Positions 28,658 to 37,550 of a stretch of DNA of 64,000 nt are shown here, piece after piece. The notes beneath the pieces were generated by a model. That model saw nothing but the letters and a program-made list of their open reading frames with translations, had not been told where the DNA came from and made no database searches. Location: positions 1-64,000 of the forward strand of contig NZ_FNHS01000005.1 in assembly GCF_900103445.1 (NCBI RefSeq), in the 5' to 3' direction. A program made the translations under genes and the position numbers. Origin of the DNA: Methylobacterium phyllostachyos (GTDB lineage: Bacteria > Pseudomonadota > Alphaproteobacteria > Rhizobiales > Beijerinckiaceae). Position 1 is the stretch's first letter. Every line of letters starts with the position of its first letter.

Positions 28658-29347
28658 ATGGCGGCATTCGACATTCTGATGATCACGACCTCCGCGGCCA
28701 CGCTGGGGCACACCGGGCGGCCGACCGGGCTTTGGCTGGAGGAGCTGGCGGTTCCCTATTACGCCTTCGTGGAGGCTGGCGCCGCGGTGCGGATGGCCTC
28801 GATCGCCGGCGGTCCCGTCCCGATCGATCCGCATTCTGTCAAGCCGCGGGGCGAGAACGCAGCCCCCGTCGAGCGATTCCTCGGCGATGCGGCGGCCCAG
28901 GCGGCCGTGGCGGCGACCGAGCCGGTCGCGGATGCCGCCCCCGCCGACGCGGTGTTCCTGCCCGGCGGCCACGGCACGATGGTCGATCTGCCGGAGAGCG
29001 CGGCGCTGGCGGCCCTCCTCGGCCGGGCCTGGGCGGCCGGCGGAATCGTGGCGGCCGTCTGCCACGGGCCGGCCGGGCTGGTGAACGCCCGGGACGCGGC
29101 CGGCGCGCCGCTGGTGCAGGGCCGGCGCGTCACCGCCTTCTCGGACAGCGAGGAGCGCGCGGTCGGCCTCGACGCGGCGGTGCCGTTCCTGCTCGAGACC
29201 CGGCTGCGCGAGCTCGGCGCCCACTACACGAGCGGACCGGATTTCCAGCCCTTCGCCATCGCGGATGGCCGGCTGGTGACCGGCCAGAACCCGGCCTCCT
29301 CCCAGCCCACCGCCCGGCTGGTGCTGGACGCCCTGGCGGCCCGCTGA
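28658..29347 (+). CDS. DJ-1/PfpI family protein
   Basis: 229 residues from ATG 28658 (a TTG two codons earlier is possible). The DJ-1/PfpI fold is visible: FLPGGHGTMVDL and the nucleophile elbow AVCHGPAGLVNA with its cysteine. Also KPRGENAAPVERFL and VTAFSDSEERAVGLD, typical of the Hsp31/YhbO-like branch that acts as glyoxalase III/deglycase or chaperone. Divergent from a LysR regulator and followed after 3 nt by an MFS transporter, so it is probably a LysR-controlled stress or detoxification unit. Confidence 0.88.
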   Translation: MAAFDILMITTSAATLGHTGRPTGLWLEELAVPYYAFVEAGAAVRMASIAGGPVPIDPHSVKPRGENAAPVERFLGDAAAQAAVAATEPVADAAPADAVFLPGGHGTMVDLPESAALAALLGRAWAAGGIVAAVCHGPAGLVNARDAAGAPLVQGRRVTAFSDSEERAVGLDAAVPFLLETRLRELGAHYTSGPDFQPFAIADGRLVTGQNPASSQPTARLVLDALAAR

Positions 29348-29350
29348 GCC

Positions 29351-30529
29351 ATGGAGCCCCCATCCATGACCGCCACCCCCGCGCGGGCGATCCCGCCCGC
29401 CATCTTCATCTTCGCGCTGTCGGCCTTCGCCCTCGGCTTCACGGAATTCGTGACGATCGGCCTCGTCTCGGCCATCGCGACCGATCTGCGGGTCGAGGTC
29501 GCCCGGGTCGGGGCCGCGGTGGCGGCCTATGCCCTCGGCGCGACGATCGGCGCCCCGATCCTCACAGCCCTCGCGGCGGGCTGGACCCGCAAGCGGCTCC
29601 TGATCGTGGCGATGCTGGTCTTCACCCTCGGCAACGCCCTGGTCGGGCTCTCGACCGACCTGCCGACGCTACTCGCCGCCCGGTTCGGTTCGGGGCTCGG
29701 CCACGGGGTTTTTCTGGCGGTCGCCTCCAGCACGGCGACGCGCCTCGTGGCGCCGGACCGCGCCGGCGCGGCGGTCGCGGTGGTGTTCGGCGGGCTGACG
29801 CTGGCGCTGGCCTTCGGCTCGCCGCTCGGCACCTGGGCGGGCGGGATTTTTGATTGGCGGACGATCTTCTGGGCGGCCGCCGCCTGCGGCGCAGTGGGGG
29901 CTGCCGGCCTCGCGGTTTTCCTGCCCGCCGCGCAGGATGGCGGCGCGGCCTCCGATGCCCTGCACAACCTCGCGGCCCTGCTCGACCGGCGGCTGCTCGG
30001 CGCGGCTTTGATCACGGTGCTGGCCTATACCGGCTCGTTCTGCCTGTTCGCCTACATCGCGCCGCTGCTGATCCAGGTGACCGGGCTGGACCCCGCCCGG
30101 GTCGGGCCGATGATGCTCGCCTACGGCGTCGCCGCGGCGATCGGCAACCTTGTGGGCGGCCGGATGACCGACCGGCTCGGGCCCGACCGGGCCGTGGCGA
30201 TCATCCTGGCCGGGCTCGCCCTCGTGCTCGCCGCGATGGCGTTCGCGGCCCGGTCGGTCCCCGGGATGGTGGTGCTGGTGGCGGGACTCGGCGCCCTCAC
30301 CTACGCGGCGGTGCCGGCCCTGCAGGCGCGCGTCATCGGCATCGCCGAGCGTCACGTACCCCGCGCCCTGGCGGCCGCGGCCGGGCTCAACATCGCGGGG
30401 TTCAACGGCGGGATCGCGCTCGGATCGCTGCTCGGCGCGGGCGTGATCGATGCGTTTGGCCTGAGCGCGACGGCTCTGGCCGGATGCGGCGCGATCCTGA
30501 TTGGGCTGATGTGCTTCGCCCGAGCGTAG
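29351..30529 (+). CDS. MFS transporter (drug:H+ antiporter-1, AraJ/YdhP-like)
   Basis: 392 residues, about 12 hydrophobic segments. The N-terminus is FALGFTEFVTIGLVSAIA, followed by the loop LAAGWTRKRLLIV and motif C-like VASSTATRLVAPDRAG. The wording is that of AraJ/PbuE/YdhP-type exporters of sugars, purine analogues or drugs. Starts at ATG 29351 or 29366 (MTATPARA). It follows the DJ-1 gene closely and should be coregulated by the divergent LysR. Substrate unknown. Confidence 0.9.
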   Translation: MEPPSMTATPARAIPPAIFIFALSAFALGFTEFVTIGLVSAIATDLRVEVARVGAAVAAYALGATIGAPILTALAAGWTRKRLLIVAMLVFTLGNALVGLSTDLPTLLAARFGSGLGHGVFLAVASSTATRLVAPDRAGAAVAVVFGGLTLALAFGSPLGTWAGGIFDWRTIFWAAAACGAVGAAGLAVFLPAAQDGGAASDALHNLAALLDRRLLGAALITVLAYTGSFCLFAYIAPLLIQVTGLDPARVGPMMLAYGVAAAIGNLVGGRMTDRLGPDRAVAIILAGLALVLAAMAFAARSVPGMVVLVAGLGALTYAAVPALQARVIGIAERHVPRALAAAAGLNIAGFNGGIALGSLLGAGVIDAFGLSATALAGCGAILIGLMCFARA

Positions 30530-30552
30530 GAGGCGCTGCTGTCCCGCTCACC

Positions 30553-32160
30553 CTATCCGTGGTGGGTCGACGCGGGCCCGGCCAAGCGCTTGAGGTGGAG
30601 TTCCTCCAGGTCGATCTCCGCCTCCAGCTGACGCAGCACCGAGTTGTGAATCCGGTTCTCCCGGTGCAGGCCGATCAGCGCCGACCGGCCTGAGCGCACC
30701 GCCAGGAGCGCCGCGGTGAAGTGCTCGGTCTTCTCGGCCTCCAGCGCGCCGCGCTCGTCGCGGTCCCGGGAGGTCGCCCGCACCCGGCGCCGATACTCCT
30801 CCACGAGCCGCCGGTGCTGCAGCGTTCCGGTCTCGGGAAACACCAGCCCTTCCAGGGCAGCGAGCCCCGCCTCGTTGACCACCACCCGGGCCATGGCTGC
30901 GTCGAGATGGCCGTCGGGCAGGTGCGCGGTGGGATCGAGGCGCAGCCGGCGGATCAGCGCTCCCAGCGTGGTCCCCTGGACCAGCACGGTGAACAGGATG
31001 ACCACGAAGGCCGCCAGCAGGATCGCGTCGCGGCCCGGGAAATCCACCGGCAGCGCCAGGGCGGCCGCCAGCGTCACGACCCCGCGCATGCCGGCCCAAC
31101 CGATGATCAGCGGCACGGCGGGATTGGGCGGCGGCTCCTCCGCGCGCACCCGCGCCGACAGGCTGCGCCGCAGGTAAACGGCGGGGAACACCCAGAGCAG
31201 GCGGGCGAGCACGCAGGCCGCCGTGACGGCGAGCGCCAGGGGCAGCCCCGCCGCGAGCGAGCCGAACTCACCGCCGGTCCGGGCCAGCACGCCGCGCAGC
31301 GCCAGCCCGATCAGCACGAAGACCAGCGCCTCCAGCACGAAGACCACGAACTGCCACACCACTACGGCGTGGCGCCGCGTCTGGGCGTCGAAGGTCTCGT
31401 GCTCCCGCCCGCCCATCATCAGGCCGCAGGCCACCACGGCGAGCACCCCGGAGGCGTGGACCTCCTCGGCCGCGAGGTAGGCAGCGTAGGCGGCGAGGAA
31501 GCTCAGCACCGTGATGGCGTTGGCGTCGTGCAGCCGCCGCACCAGGGCGTTCACCCCCAGCCCGCAGGCGAGCCCCACCGCGACGCCCGCCACCGCCAGC
31601 CACGCGAAGCTGCCGGCCGCCGACCACGCGCTGAAGCTGCCGGTGAGCGCCGCCGCCACGGCGAACCGGTAGAGCACGAGGCCCGACGCGTCGTTCACGA
31701 GGCTCTCGCCCTCCAACACCGTGATCATCCGGCGGGGCAGGGCAACCCGGGCCAGCACCGCCTTGGCGGCGACCGCATCCGGCGGCGACACGATGGCGCC
31801 GAGCGCGAAGCAGGCCGCCCAGGGCAGGGCCGGAACCACCGCGTGGGCGACGAGCCCGACCACCAGGGTCGTGAACACCACCGCCCCGAGCGACAGGGAC
31901 AGGATCGGGCCGAGGCTCGCCCGGAAGTCGCGCCAGACGGTGAAGTAGGCCGATTCGAGCAGGAGCGGCGGCAGGAACAGGACCATGATCAGGTCCGGAT
32001 CGAGATCGAAGGCCGGCAGGCCCGGCGCGACGGCCAGCGCCATGCCGCCGAGCACGAGGGCGGCAGCCGGCGGGAAGCCGAGCCGCCCGGCCACCAGCGA
32101 CAGCAGCAGGGCCGCGCCGAGGAGGCCGAGGATCAGCTCGAACAGGGCGACGGAGGTCAT
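30553..32160 (-). CDS. Na+/H+ antiporter, CPA1 family
   Basis: 535 residues from ATG 32160; an upstream in-frame start at 32196 would add 12 basic residues. About 12 membrane segments. CPA1 motifs: SPPDAVAAKAVL, LEGESLVNDASGLVLYRF (the ND pair that binds cations), and WAGMRGVVTLAAALALP. The cytoplasmic C-terminal tail of about 130 residues is charged and helical. Exchanges Na+ or K+ for H+ across the inner membrane for pH and salt homeostasis. Convergent with the MFS gene. Confidence 0.93.
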   Translation of the reverse strand: MTSVALFELILGLLGAALLLSLVAGRLGFPPAAALVLGGMALAVAPGLPAFDLDPDLIMVLFLPPLLLESAYFTVWRDFRASLGPILSLSLGAVVFTTLVVGLVAHAVVPALPWAACFALGAIVSPPDAVAAKAVLARVALPRRMITVLEGESLVNDASGLVLYRFAVAAALTGSFSAWSAAGSFAWLAVAGVAVGLACGLGVNALVRRLHDANAITVLSFLAAYAAYLAAEEVHASGVLAVVACGLMMGGREHETFDAQTRRHAVVVWQFVVFVLEALVFVLIGLALRGVLARTGGEFGSLAAGLPLALAVTAACVLARLLWVFPAVYLRRSLSARVRAEEPPPNPAVPLIIGWAGMRGVVTLAAALALPVDFPGRDAILLAAFVVILFTVLVQGTTLGALIRRLRLDPTAHLPDGHLDAAMARVVVNEAGLAALEGLVFPETGTLQHRRLVEEYRRRVRATSRDRDERGALEAEKTEHFTAALLAVRSGRSALIGLHRENRIHNSVLRQLEAEIDLEELHLKRLAGPASTHHG

Positions 32161-32202
32161 CGGGCGGCCATACCGCACTTCCCGCCGCGAAGTCATGGTT
32201 TC

Positions 32203-32320
32203 AAAAGGTCGAAGACCTTTTGCGGGTGCAGGGCAAAGCCCTGCTCCTGCGCTCGGCCCGATGCATCAGGGCTCCGCCCTGATCACCCGCCAAAGGGCTT
32301 AAGCCCTTTGGAAACCCCTT
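32203..32320. repeat. Intergenic repeat, family A copy 1
   Basis: A string of hairpins: CAAAAGGTCGAAGACCTTTTG, then GCAGGGCAAAGCCCTGC, then ATCAGGGCTCCGCCCTGAT, then CCAAAGGGCTTAAGCCCTTTGG. The same ordered blocks appear inverted at 50890-51035. It probably folds as a multi-stem element and may end transcription of both convergent or tandem neighbours. Confidence 0.75.
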
Positions 32321-32322
32321 CT

Positions 32323-32835
32323 CTACAGCGCCCCTTCCCGCACCGCGCCCGGATCGGCGAGCGCATGAAGGATGCGCGCGGCGCTGTGGGCGAAGCGCAG
32401 CGTCACGGCCTTGCGGCGGGCGCCACTCAGCGGATGCTCCGGGGGCTCCCGCAGGATCCCGGCCCCGTAGGCATCGGCGACGATCAGGCCGCATTCCTCC
32501 GGGATCAGCGATTCCGGCACGTCCTCAGGGATCGCGAAGAAGAACCGGTCGCAGAAATCCCGGTAATCCGGCCATTTCCGGTCGGCGCGGAAATCGGCGA
32601 CGCTCGACTTGATCTCCACGATCGTGAGCTTGCCCGCCCCGCACAGCGCGATCACGTCGGCCCGGCGGCCGTTCACGAGGGAGAATTCCGCCAGGGTGAC
32701 GCAGCCCATCTCGGAGAAGAGGCGCCGGACGCCCCGTTGGATCCGCAGGGCCGTGGGCGATTGCCGCCGGTCGGGCGGCAGGAGCGCGTCAATCACCACG
32801 GGGGCGGTGTCGGGAAGGCCGGGGGAAGCGGACAT
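32323..32835 (-). CDS. mmcB: MmcB family DNA repair protein
   Basis: 170 residues from ATG 32835 (an upstream start would add 19). PD-(D/E)XK-like nuclease fold of the MmcB/DUF1052 family, first linked to mitomycin C resistance in Caulobacter. Visible: LFSEMGCVTLAEFSLVNGR, RADVIALCGAGKLTIVEIKS (the aspartate and ExK catalytic residues), and DYRDFCDRFFFAIPEDV. Cytoplasmic. Separated from the antiporter by repeat A. Confidence 0.85.
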   Translation of the reverse strand: MSASPGLPDTAPVVIDALLPPDRRQSPTALRIQRGVRRLFSEMGCVTLAEFSLVNGRRADVIALCGAGKLTIVEIKSSVADFRADRKWPDYRDFCDRFFFAIPEDVPESLIPEECGLIVADAYGAGILREPPEHPLSGARRKAVTLRFAHSAARILHALADPGAVREGAL

Positions 32836-32926
32836 CAATCGCGGGGGAGGCGCCTGTATCGAATCGGCACATCCTGCCGATCCAGAGGCCATCCGTCACC
32901 TGCGACGCGGGACCACCCCGCGGCCG

Positions 32927-33703
32927 CTACCCGAGACAGGCCCGGATCGCGTCGAATCCGTCGGTGAGCGCGGCCGGACCGGGCTGCAGGATCAGCGGCG
33001 ACTTGATCTCGTGGATGCGCCCGTCGCGCACCGCCGGGATCGCGGAAAAACCCGGACGCGCCCGGATCCGGTCGATGTTCACGCGCTTCCCGCACCACGA
33101 AGCCAGGATCACCTCGGGCGCCGCGGCGATCACCTGCTCGGGCGTAACGATCCGGTCCTTGGCGGCCTGCTGCCGGCTTAAATCCAAAAAGACGTCCCGG
33201 CCGCCGGCCCGGGCGATCAGGTCCGAGACCCAGCCGATGCCGGAGATCATCGGCGCGTCCCATTCCTCGAAATAGACCCGCAGGGGCGGCCGATCCGCCA
33301 CGGCGCGCGCCGCCTCCGCGAGCCGCGCCTCGAAGCCCGCCGCCAGGGTCTCGGCCCGGTCGGGCGCGCCCACCAGCGCCCCGAGCGTCCGCACCATGGC
33401 GAGGCATCCGGCCAGATCGCGCTGGTTGAACAGGTGGACGGCGACCCCGGCACGGGCGAGGTCGGCCACGATGTCGGCCTGGAGGTCCGAGAAGGCGAGG
33501 ACGAGGTCCGGCGCCAGGGCCAGGATCTTTGGGATGTCGGCGCTGGTGAAGGCCGAGACCCGCGGCTTCTCCTTCCGGACCCGGGCCGGACGCACCGCGT
33601 AGCCCGAGACACCGACGATCCGGTCTTCCTCGCCCAGCAGGTACAGGGTCTCGACGGTCTCCTCGGTGAGGCAGACGATCCGCTCCGGCGGGAAGCCGCG
33701 CAT
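32927..33703 (-). CDS. Cobalamin-binding protein, BtuF-like, no signal peptide
   Basis: 258 residues. Class III binding-protein fold: RIVCLTEETVETLYLLGEED at the start, VSGYAVRPARVRKEKPRVSA, ILALAPDLVLAFSDLQADIV, and GRDVFLDLSRQQAAKDR. BtuF and siderophore-binding proteins share this layout. No signal peptide precedes ATG 33703, so it may act in the cytoplasm or the gene may be misdefined at its start; the start is fixed by the 1-nt overlap with the upstream DedA gene. No btuC or btuD nearby. Confidence 0.8.
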   Translation of the reverse strand: MRGFPPERIVCLTEETVETLYLLGEEDRIVGVSGYAVRPARVRKEKPRVSAFTSADIPKILALAPDLVLAFSDLQADIVADLARAGVAVHLFNQRDLAGCLAMVRTLGALVGAPDRAETLAAGFEARLAEAARAVADRPPLRVYFEEWDAPMISGIGWVSDLIARAGGRDVFLDLSRQQAAKDRIVTPEQVIAAAPEVILASWCGKRVNIDRIRARPGFSAIPAVRDGRIHEIKSPLILQPGPAALTDGFDAIRACLG

Positions 33704-34224
33704 CAGCGGTCGAGCCAGGTCAGCAGCCCGGCCCCGGGCGCCAGGAGCACGAAGGCCCAGACCAGGGCCGAGGCGACGTTCGCCAGCTGGAACGGCAGCC
33801 GCGACAGGCCGAGGATGCCGGCGAGCAGCGGCACCAGGGCGCGCGCCGGCCCGAAGAACCGCCCCAAAGCCACGGCGGCGATGCCCCAGCGGCCGATGAA
33901 GGCCTCGGCCTTGGCGGTGAGATCGGGGTAGCGCCGCAGCGGCCACTTGGTCTTCGCCCCCGGCCCGAGCCAATGCCCCACCTCGTAGGAAATCCAGTCG
34001 CCCAGAGCGGCGCCGAGGGCGGCCCCCAGGACCACCGGCCAGAACGGGATGTCGGCCCCGCCCACCAGGGCGCCGATGGCGATCAGGATCACGGTAGCCG
34101 GCACGAACAGCGACAGCACCGCGATCGATTCGCAGAAGGCGAGGCCGCCCGCGATCAGCGGCGTCCAGGCCTTGTGCGCCTCCACGAAGGCGAGGGTCGT
34201 GGTGCGCAGGGCTTCGATGTCCAT
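33703..34224 (-). CDS. DedA family membrane protein
   Basis: 173 residues from ATG 34224. DedA/VTT membrane protein: LAFCESIAVLSLFVPATVIL, GAALGAALGDWISYEVGHWL, and the conserved FFGPARALVPLLAGILGLS with its arginine in the reentrant loop. Family members act as phospholipid scramblases or undecaprenyl-phosphate transporters. Overlaps the cobalamin-binding protein gene by one base. Confidence 0.92.
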   Translation of the reverse strand: MDIEALRTTTLAFVEAHKAWTPLIAGGLAFCESIAVLSLFVPATVILIAIGALVGGADIPFWPVVLGAALGAALGDWISYEVGHWLGPGAKTKWPLRRYPDLTAKAEAFIGRWGIAAVALGRFFGPARALVPLLAGILGLSRLPFQLANVASALVWAFVLLAPGAGLLTWLDR

Positions 34225-34660
34225 GGGGCTCAGCAGGCGATGGGAGGGCTGGTCCCATCTGAGGCGGGGGCGGGTGGGGGACAAGGGAGGGGGATTGCGG
34301 GCAAGGCTGTCACACCCGAAAATGCACGGCCCCCAACACGACAGCTTCGCCGGTGCCGGCTTCCCGCCCGGTCGTTCGCGGTCTTGGAGGCGAGCTTGGC
34401 GAATCGCACGGGTCGCGCGCGGCACGATCGACAGCGGATGAGGGTGGTGCAGATTCTGCTGATGGGCGAAAGCTCACGCTCCGGACACTCGGCCGGACCA
34501 CGAAGAAGCCGCACCGGCCCGTACGCCCCAGTCGGCGGCCTGCCCAAATGACATCTGCATGTCTTCGTGCCCGATATCGTTTCAATCCAAGCCATGATGT
34601 GTTGCAAATCGCCTGCTTGATTAAACAAGATCGCTGACGTGATCAGTCAGGAAATTGCCC
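34225..34660. other. Intergenic region, nothing convincing
   Basis: Open frames here are arginine-rich and mutually inconsistent. The last 100 nt are AT-richer and should hold the promoter of the secreted-protein gene at 34661. Confidence 0.4.
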
Positions 34661-35086
34661 ATGATCCGGACGGGACTGTTTTGGGCGTCGTTCGTCGCCA
34701 TCCTGGCGGCATCGCCGGTCGGTGCGCAATCGAAGGCGGCCGCTTACCTCATCCAGCAGGCCATCTCAGAGGGGTGCGAAAGCCATCGCGGAACGATGGA
34801 TGCGTCCGGCGCCATCGAACGCGACTTGGACGGCGATGGCGTCCCGGACCTGATCATCGCCGATGATGGGTTACGCTGCTCCGGTCCATCGCCGCGCAGC
34901 ATCAATTGCGGCATGCAGGTCTGTTCGGTGACGTTCTACCTGCGCCGCGGCCCGCTGCTCCGGAAAGTGCACGACATGCTCGGGGCCGGACTCAGCGTTG
35001 GGTCCGAGCGCATCCCGAAGGTGCACATGTATGCCCATGGCGGTCGGCGCGGCTTCGTCCGCTGGAATGGCAGCCGCTTCGATTGA
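34661..35086 (+). CDS. Secreted hypothetical protein
   Basis: 141 residues from ATG 34661 with a Sec signal peptide (cleavage after SPVGA, about residue 22). The mature part has four cysteines (GCESHRGT, LRCSGP, NCGMQVC region) and a calcium-binding-like loop DLDGDGVPDLIIADDG. The end is compact (GGRRGFVRWNGSRFD). Probably periplasmic. No named family. Confidence 0.8.
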   Translation: MIRTGLFWASFVAILAASPVGAQSKAAAYLIQQAISEGCESHRGTMDASGAIERDLDGDGVPDLIIADDGLRCSGPSPRSINCGMQVCSVTFYLRRGPLLRKVHDMLGAGLSVGSERIPKVHMYAHGGRRGFVRWNGSRFD

Positions 35087-35175
35087 CGTGACACGCGAGA
35101 TACCCCCGCGCTTGCGCCCACGCCCCGGATCGCCGACAGCATCGGGCTGGCGCAGCCGAACCGGAATCACCCGCG

Positions 35176-36024
35176 TTGAACGTCCTGTCGATCCAGTCCC
35201 ACGTCGCCTACGGCCATGTCGGCAACGCCTCGGCGGTGTTCCCGATGCAGCGGCTCGGCGTCGAGGTCTGGCCCGTGCACACGGTGCAGTTCTCCAACCA
35301 CACCGGCTACGGCGCATGGCGCGGCCCGGTCTTCGACGCTGCGATGATCCGCGACGTGGTGAAGGGCATCGGCGAGCGCGGGGTGTTTCCCACCTGCGAC
35401 GCGGTGCTGTCGGGCTACATGGGCTCGGCCGAGATCGGCGCCGCGATCCTGGAGGCGGTGGCTGCCGTGCGGGCGGCGAACCCGAAGGCGCTCTACTGCT
35501 GCGACCCGGTGATCGGCGATGTCGAGGAGGGCGTCTACGTGCGGCCAGGCATCGAGGCGTTCCTGCGCGCGCGGGCGGTGCCGCAGGCCGACATCCTCAC
35601 CCCGAACCAGTTCGAGCTGGGCCTGCTCACCGGCCTGCCGAGCGGCACCCTGGCGGAGGCCGGGGCGGCGGTCGCGGCGCTGCGGGCGCGCGGACCCCGG
35701 GTCGTTCTGGTCACCTCGGCGCTCTGCGCCGACACACCGCCCGACAGCATCGACATGCTGGCCGGAGCGGAGGGTCAGCTGTTCCGGGTCCGCACCCCGC
35801 GTCTCGCCCTCAAGGTGAACGGGGCGGGCGACTGCATCGCGGCCCTGTTCCTCGTGCACTACGCCCGCACCGGCTCGGCCGCGGCAGCCCTGGGGGCGGC
35901 GGCGGCCTCGGTCTACGGACTCCTGAAGCGCACCGCCGAGGCGGGCTCGCGCGAGATCCTGACCGTGGCGGCGCAGGAGGAATACGTGAACCCGAGCGAG
36001 CGCTTTCCGGTCGAGGCCGTCTGA
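35176..36024 (+). CDS. pdxY: Pyridoxal kinase
   Basis: 282 residues from TTG 35176, the only start that gives the conserved beginning NVLSIQSHVAYGHVGNASAV. Phosphorylates pyridoxal in vitamin B6 salvage. Ribokinase-like fold with VQFSNHTGYGAWRG (substrate binding), SGYMGSAEIGAAIL, DILTPNQFELGLLTG, and the anion-hole motif NGAGDCIAALFL near the C-terminus. Length fits the family. Confidence 0.95.
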   Translation: MNVLSIQSHVAYGHVGNASAVFPMQRLGVEVWPVHTVQFSNHTGYGAWRGPVFDAAMIRDVVKGIGERGVFPTCDAVLSGYMGSAEIGAAILEAVAAVRAANPKALYCCDPVIGDVEEGVYVRPGIEAFLRARAVPQADILTPNQFELGLLTGLPSGTLAEAGAAVAALRARGPRVVLVTSALCADTPPDSIDMLAGAEGQLFRVRTPRLALKVNGAGDCIAALFLVHYARTGSAAAALGAAAASVYGLLKRTAEAGSREILTVAAQEEYVNPSERFPVEAV

Positions 36025-36028
36025 GCGT

Positions 36029-36517
36029 TCAGGGCGCGCCAACCTCCTCGCATAGGATCGTTGGCGCGGTGGTGACCGAAAAATTCACCGATCGCGCGAT
36101 GAAGCAGAAGGCGTGGGCCTCATGGTGAAGCGCCATGGCCCGCGCCGCGTCCGACCCGGCCGCGATCGTCACGCGGGGCCGAAGGGTGACGGCGGTGAAC
36201 TGGCCCGCGCCGCCCGCTTCCTCCGTCATGGTGCCCTCGGCGGCATCTTCGTAAGCCGTGACGACGACGCCCGCCCGCGTGCACAGGTCGAGATACCAGA
36301 GCTGGTGACAGGCCGAGAGCGACGCCAGCAGCAGCTCCTCGGGGTTCCAGCAGGCGGGATCGCCCCGGAACGCGGGGTCGGACGAGCCCGCGATCGGCGG
36401 CTTGCCGGACGCCGACAGGGTGTGGGCGCGCTCGTAGCCGCGATAGCTGCTGGTTCCCGTGCCGGTGTTGCCCGTCCAGGTCACCGTGACGGCGTAGCGG
36501 TGCTGCTTGTCGGCCAT
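36029..36517 (-). CDS. OsmC family peroxiredoxin
   Basis: 162 residues from ATG 36517. Reduces organic hydroperoxides with a cysteine pair. Visible: LLASLSACHQLWYLDLC (first catalytic cysteine) and HHEAHAFCFIARSVNF (second). The YAVTVTWTGNTGTGTSSYRG start is that of the OsmC/YhfA-like subgroup. Cytoplasmic. Convergent with pdxY (5 nt apart) and divergent from phzF. Confidence 0.9.
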   Translation of the reverse strand: MADKQHRYAVTVTWTGNTGTGTSSYRGYERAHTLSASGKPPIAGSSDPAFRGDPACWNPEELLLASLSACHQLWYLDLCTRAGVVVTAYEDAAEGTMTEEAGGAGQFTAVTLRPRVTIAAGSDAARAMALHHEAHAFCFIARSVNFSVTTAPTILCEEVGAP

Positions 36518-36665
36518 GGATCCCCCCGCGACACATGGAGTCCGCGCACCACCCGGTCTCCGGGCGAGTCGATCGAACACGCCGCACCGTGTACCAGTCT
36601 TGCGGTTCGCCCCCGAGTCGCGGCCGATCCGCCGCCGGGCTCGCGCGGGCAGGAAGGTCGACCCG

Positions 36666-37550
36666 ATGGCGCGCCGCTTCGTTACCCTCGACGTCTTCAC
36701 CGAGCACCGCCTCGCCGGCAACCCGCTCGCCGTGGTGCTTGAGTCGGAGGGCCTCGACACGGCTGCGATGCAGGCCATCGCCCGAGAGTTCAACCTGTCC
36801 GAGACGGTGTTCGTGCTGCCACCCGCCGAGTCCCGCCACCGGGCGCGGGTGCGCATCTTCACCCCCGGCCGCGAGCTGCCCTTCGCGGGCCATCCGACGG
36901 TAGGCACCGCGGTGCTGCTGGCGCTGCAGGATCCCACCCGGGGCGATGCCCGCGCCTTCGGCCTGGAGGAAGAGATCGGGATCGTCCCCTGCGTGGTCGA
37001 GACCCTGGCGGACGGCAGCGGCGGCCGGGCGCGGTTCCGGCTGCCGATCCTGCCGGACTACCTCGGCCCCGGACCCGAGCCGGAGATCCTGGCGCCGCTG
37101 CTGGGCCTCCAACCCGGCGACATCGGCACCGGCCGGCACGCGCCGAGCCGCCACGGGATCGGCCCCCGCTTCACCTGCGTGCCGATCGCCTCCGTGGCGG
37201 CCCTCGACGCTGCCCGCCCGGCCCAGGCGCCGGAGCCGGGGGACGGCCTCTACCTCTACACGCCCGATCCCGAGGGAACGGGCCAGAGCTGGCGCGTGCG
37301 GATGTTCGCGCCGGATCTCGGCGTCCAGGAGGATCCCGCCACCGGCTCGGCGGCCTCCGCCTTCGCGGGGGTGCTGATGCAGTACGAGGCACTCGGTGAC
37401 GGCACCCACGACGTGGCGATCCGCCAGGGCCAGGCCATGGGCCGGCCGAGCACGATCGCGCTCCAGCTCACCATCGCGGCGGGCGCGCTGCAGGGCGTGG
37501 AGATCGGCGGCGCGGCCGTGATCGTGTCGGATGGCAGCCTGCATGTCTGA
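36666..37550 (+). CDS. PhzF family isomerase
   Basis: 294 residues from ATG 36666; the open frame upstream overlaps the OsmC gene and is shadow. Visible: FVTLDVFTEHRLAGNPLAVV, the catalytic glutamate in FNLSETVFVL, RIFTPGRELPFAGHPTVGTA, and EDPATGSAASAFAGVL. PhzF enzymes isomerise trans-2,3-dihydro-3-hydroxyanthranilate in phenazine makers, but most homologues, as here without other phz genes, have unknown substrates. Overlaps the next gene by 8 nt. Confidence 0.92.
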   Translation: MARRFVTLDVFTEHRLAGNPLAVVLESEGLDTAAMQAIAREFNLSETVFVLPPAESRHRARVRIFTPGRELPFAGHPTVGTAVLLALQDPTRGDARAFGLEEEIGIVPCVVETLADGSGGRARFRLPILPDYLGPGPEPEILAPLLGLQPGDIGTGRHAPSRHGIGPRFTCVPIASVAALDAARPAQAPEPGDGLYLYTPDPEGTGQSWRVRMFAPDLGVQEDPATGSAASAFAGVLMQYEALGDGTHDVAIRQGQAMGRPSTIALQLTIAAGALQGVEIGGAAVIVSDGSLHV

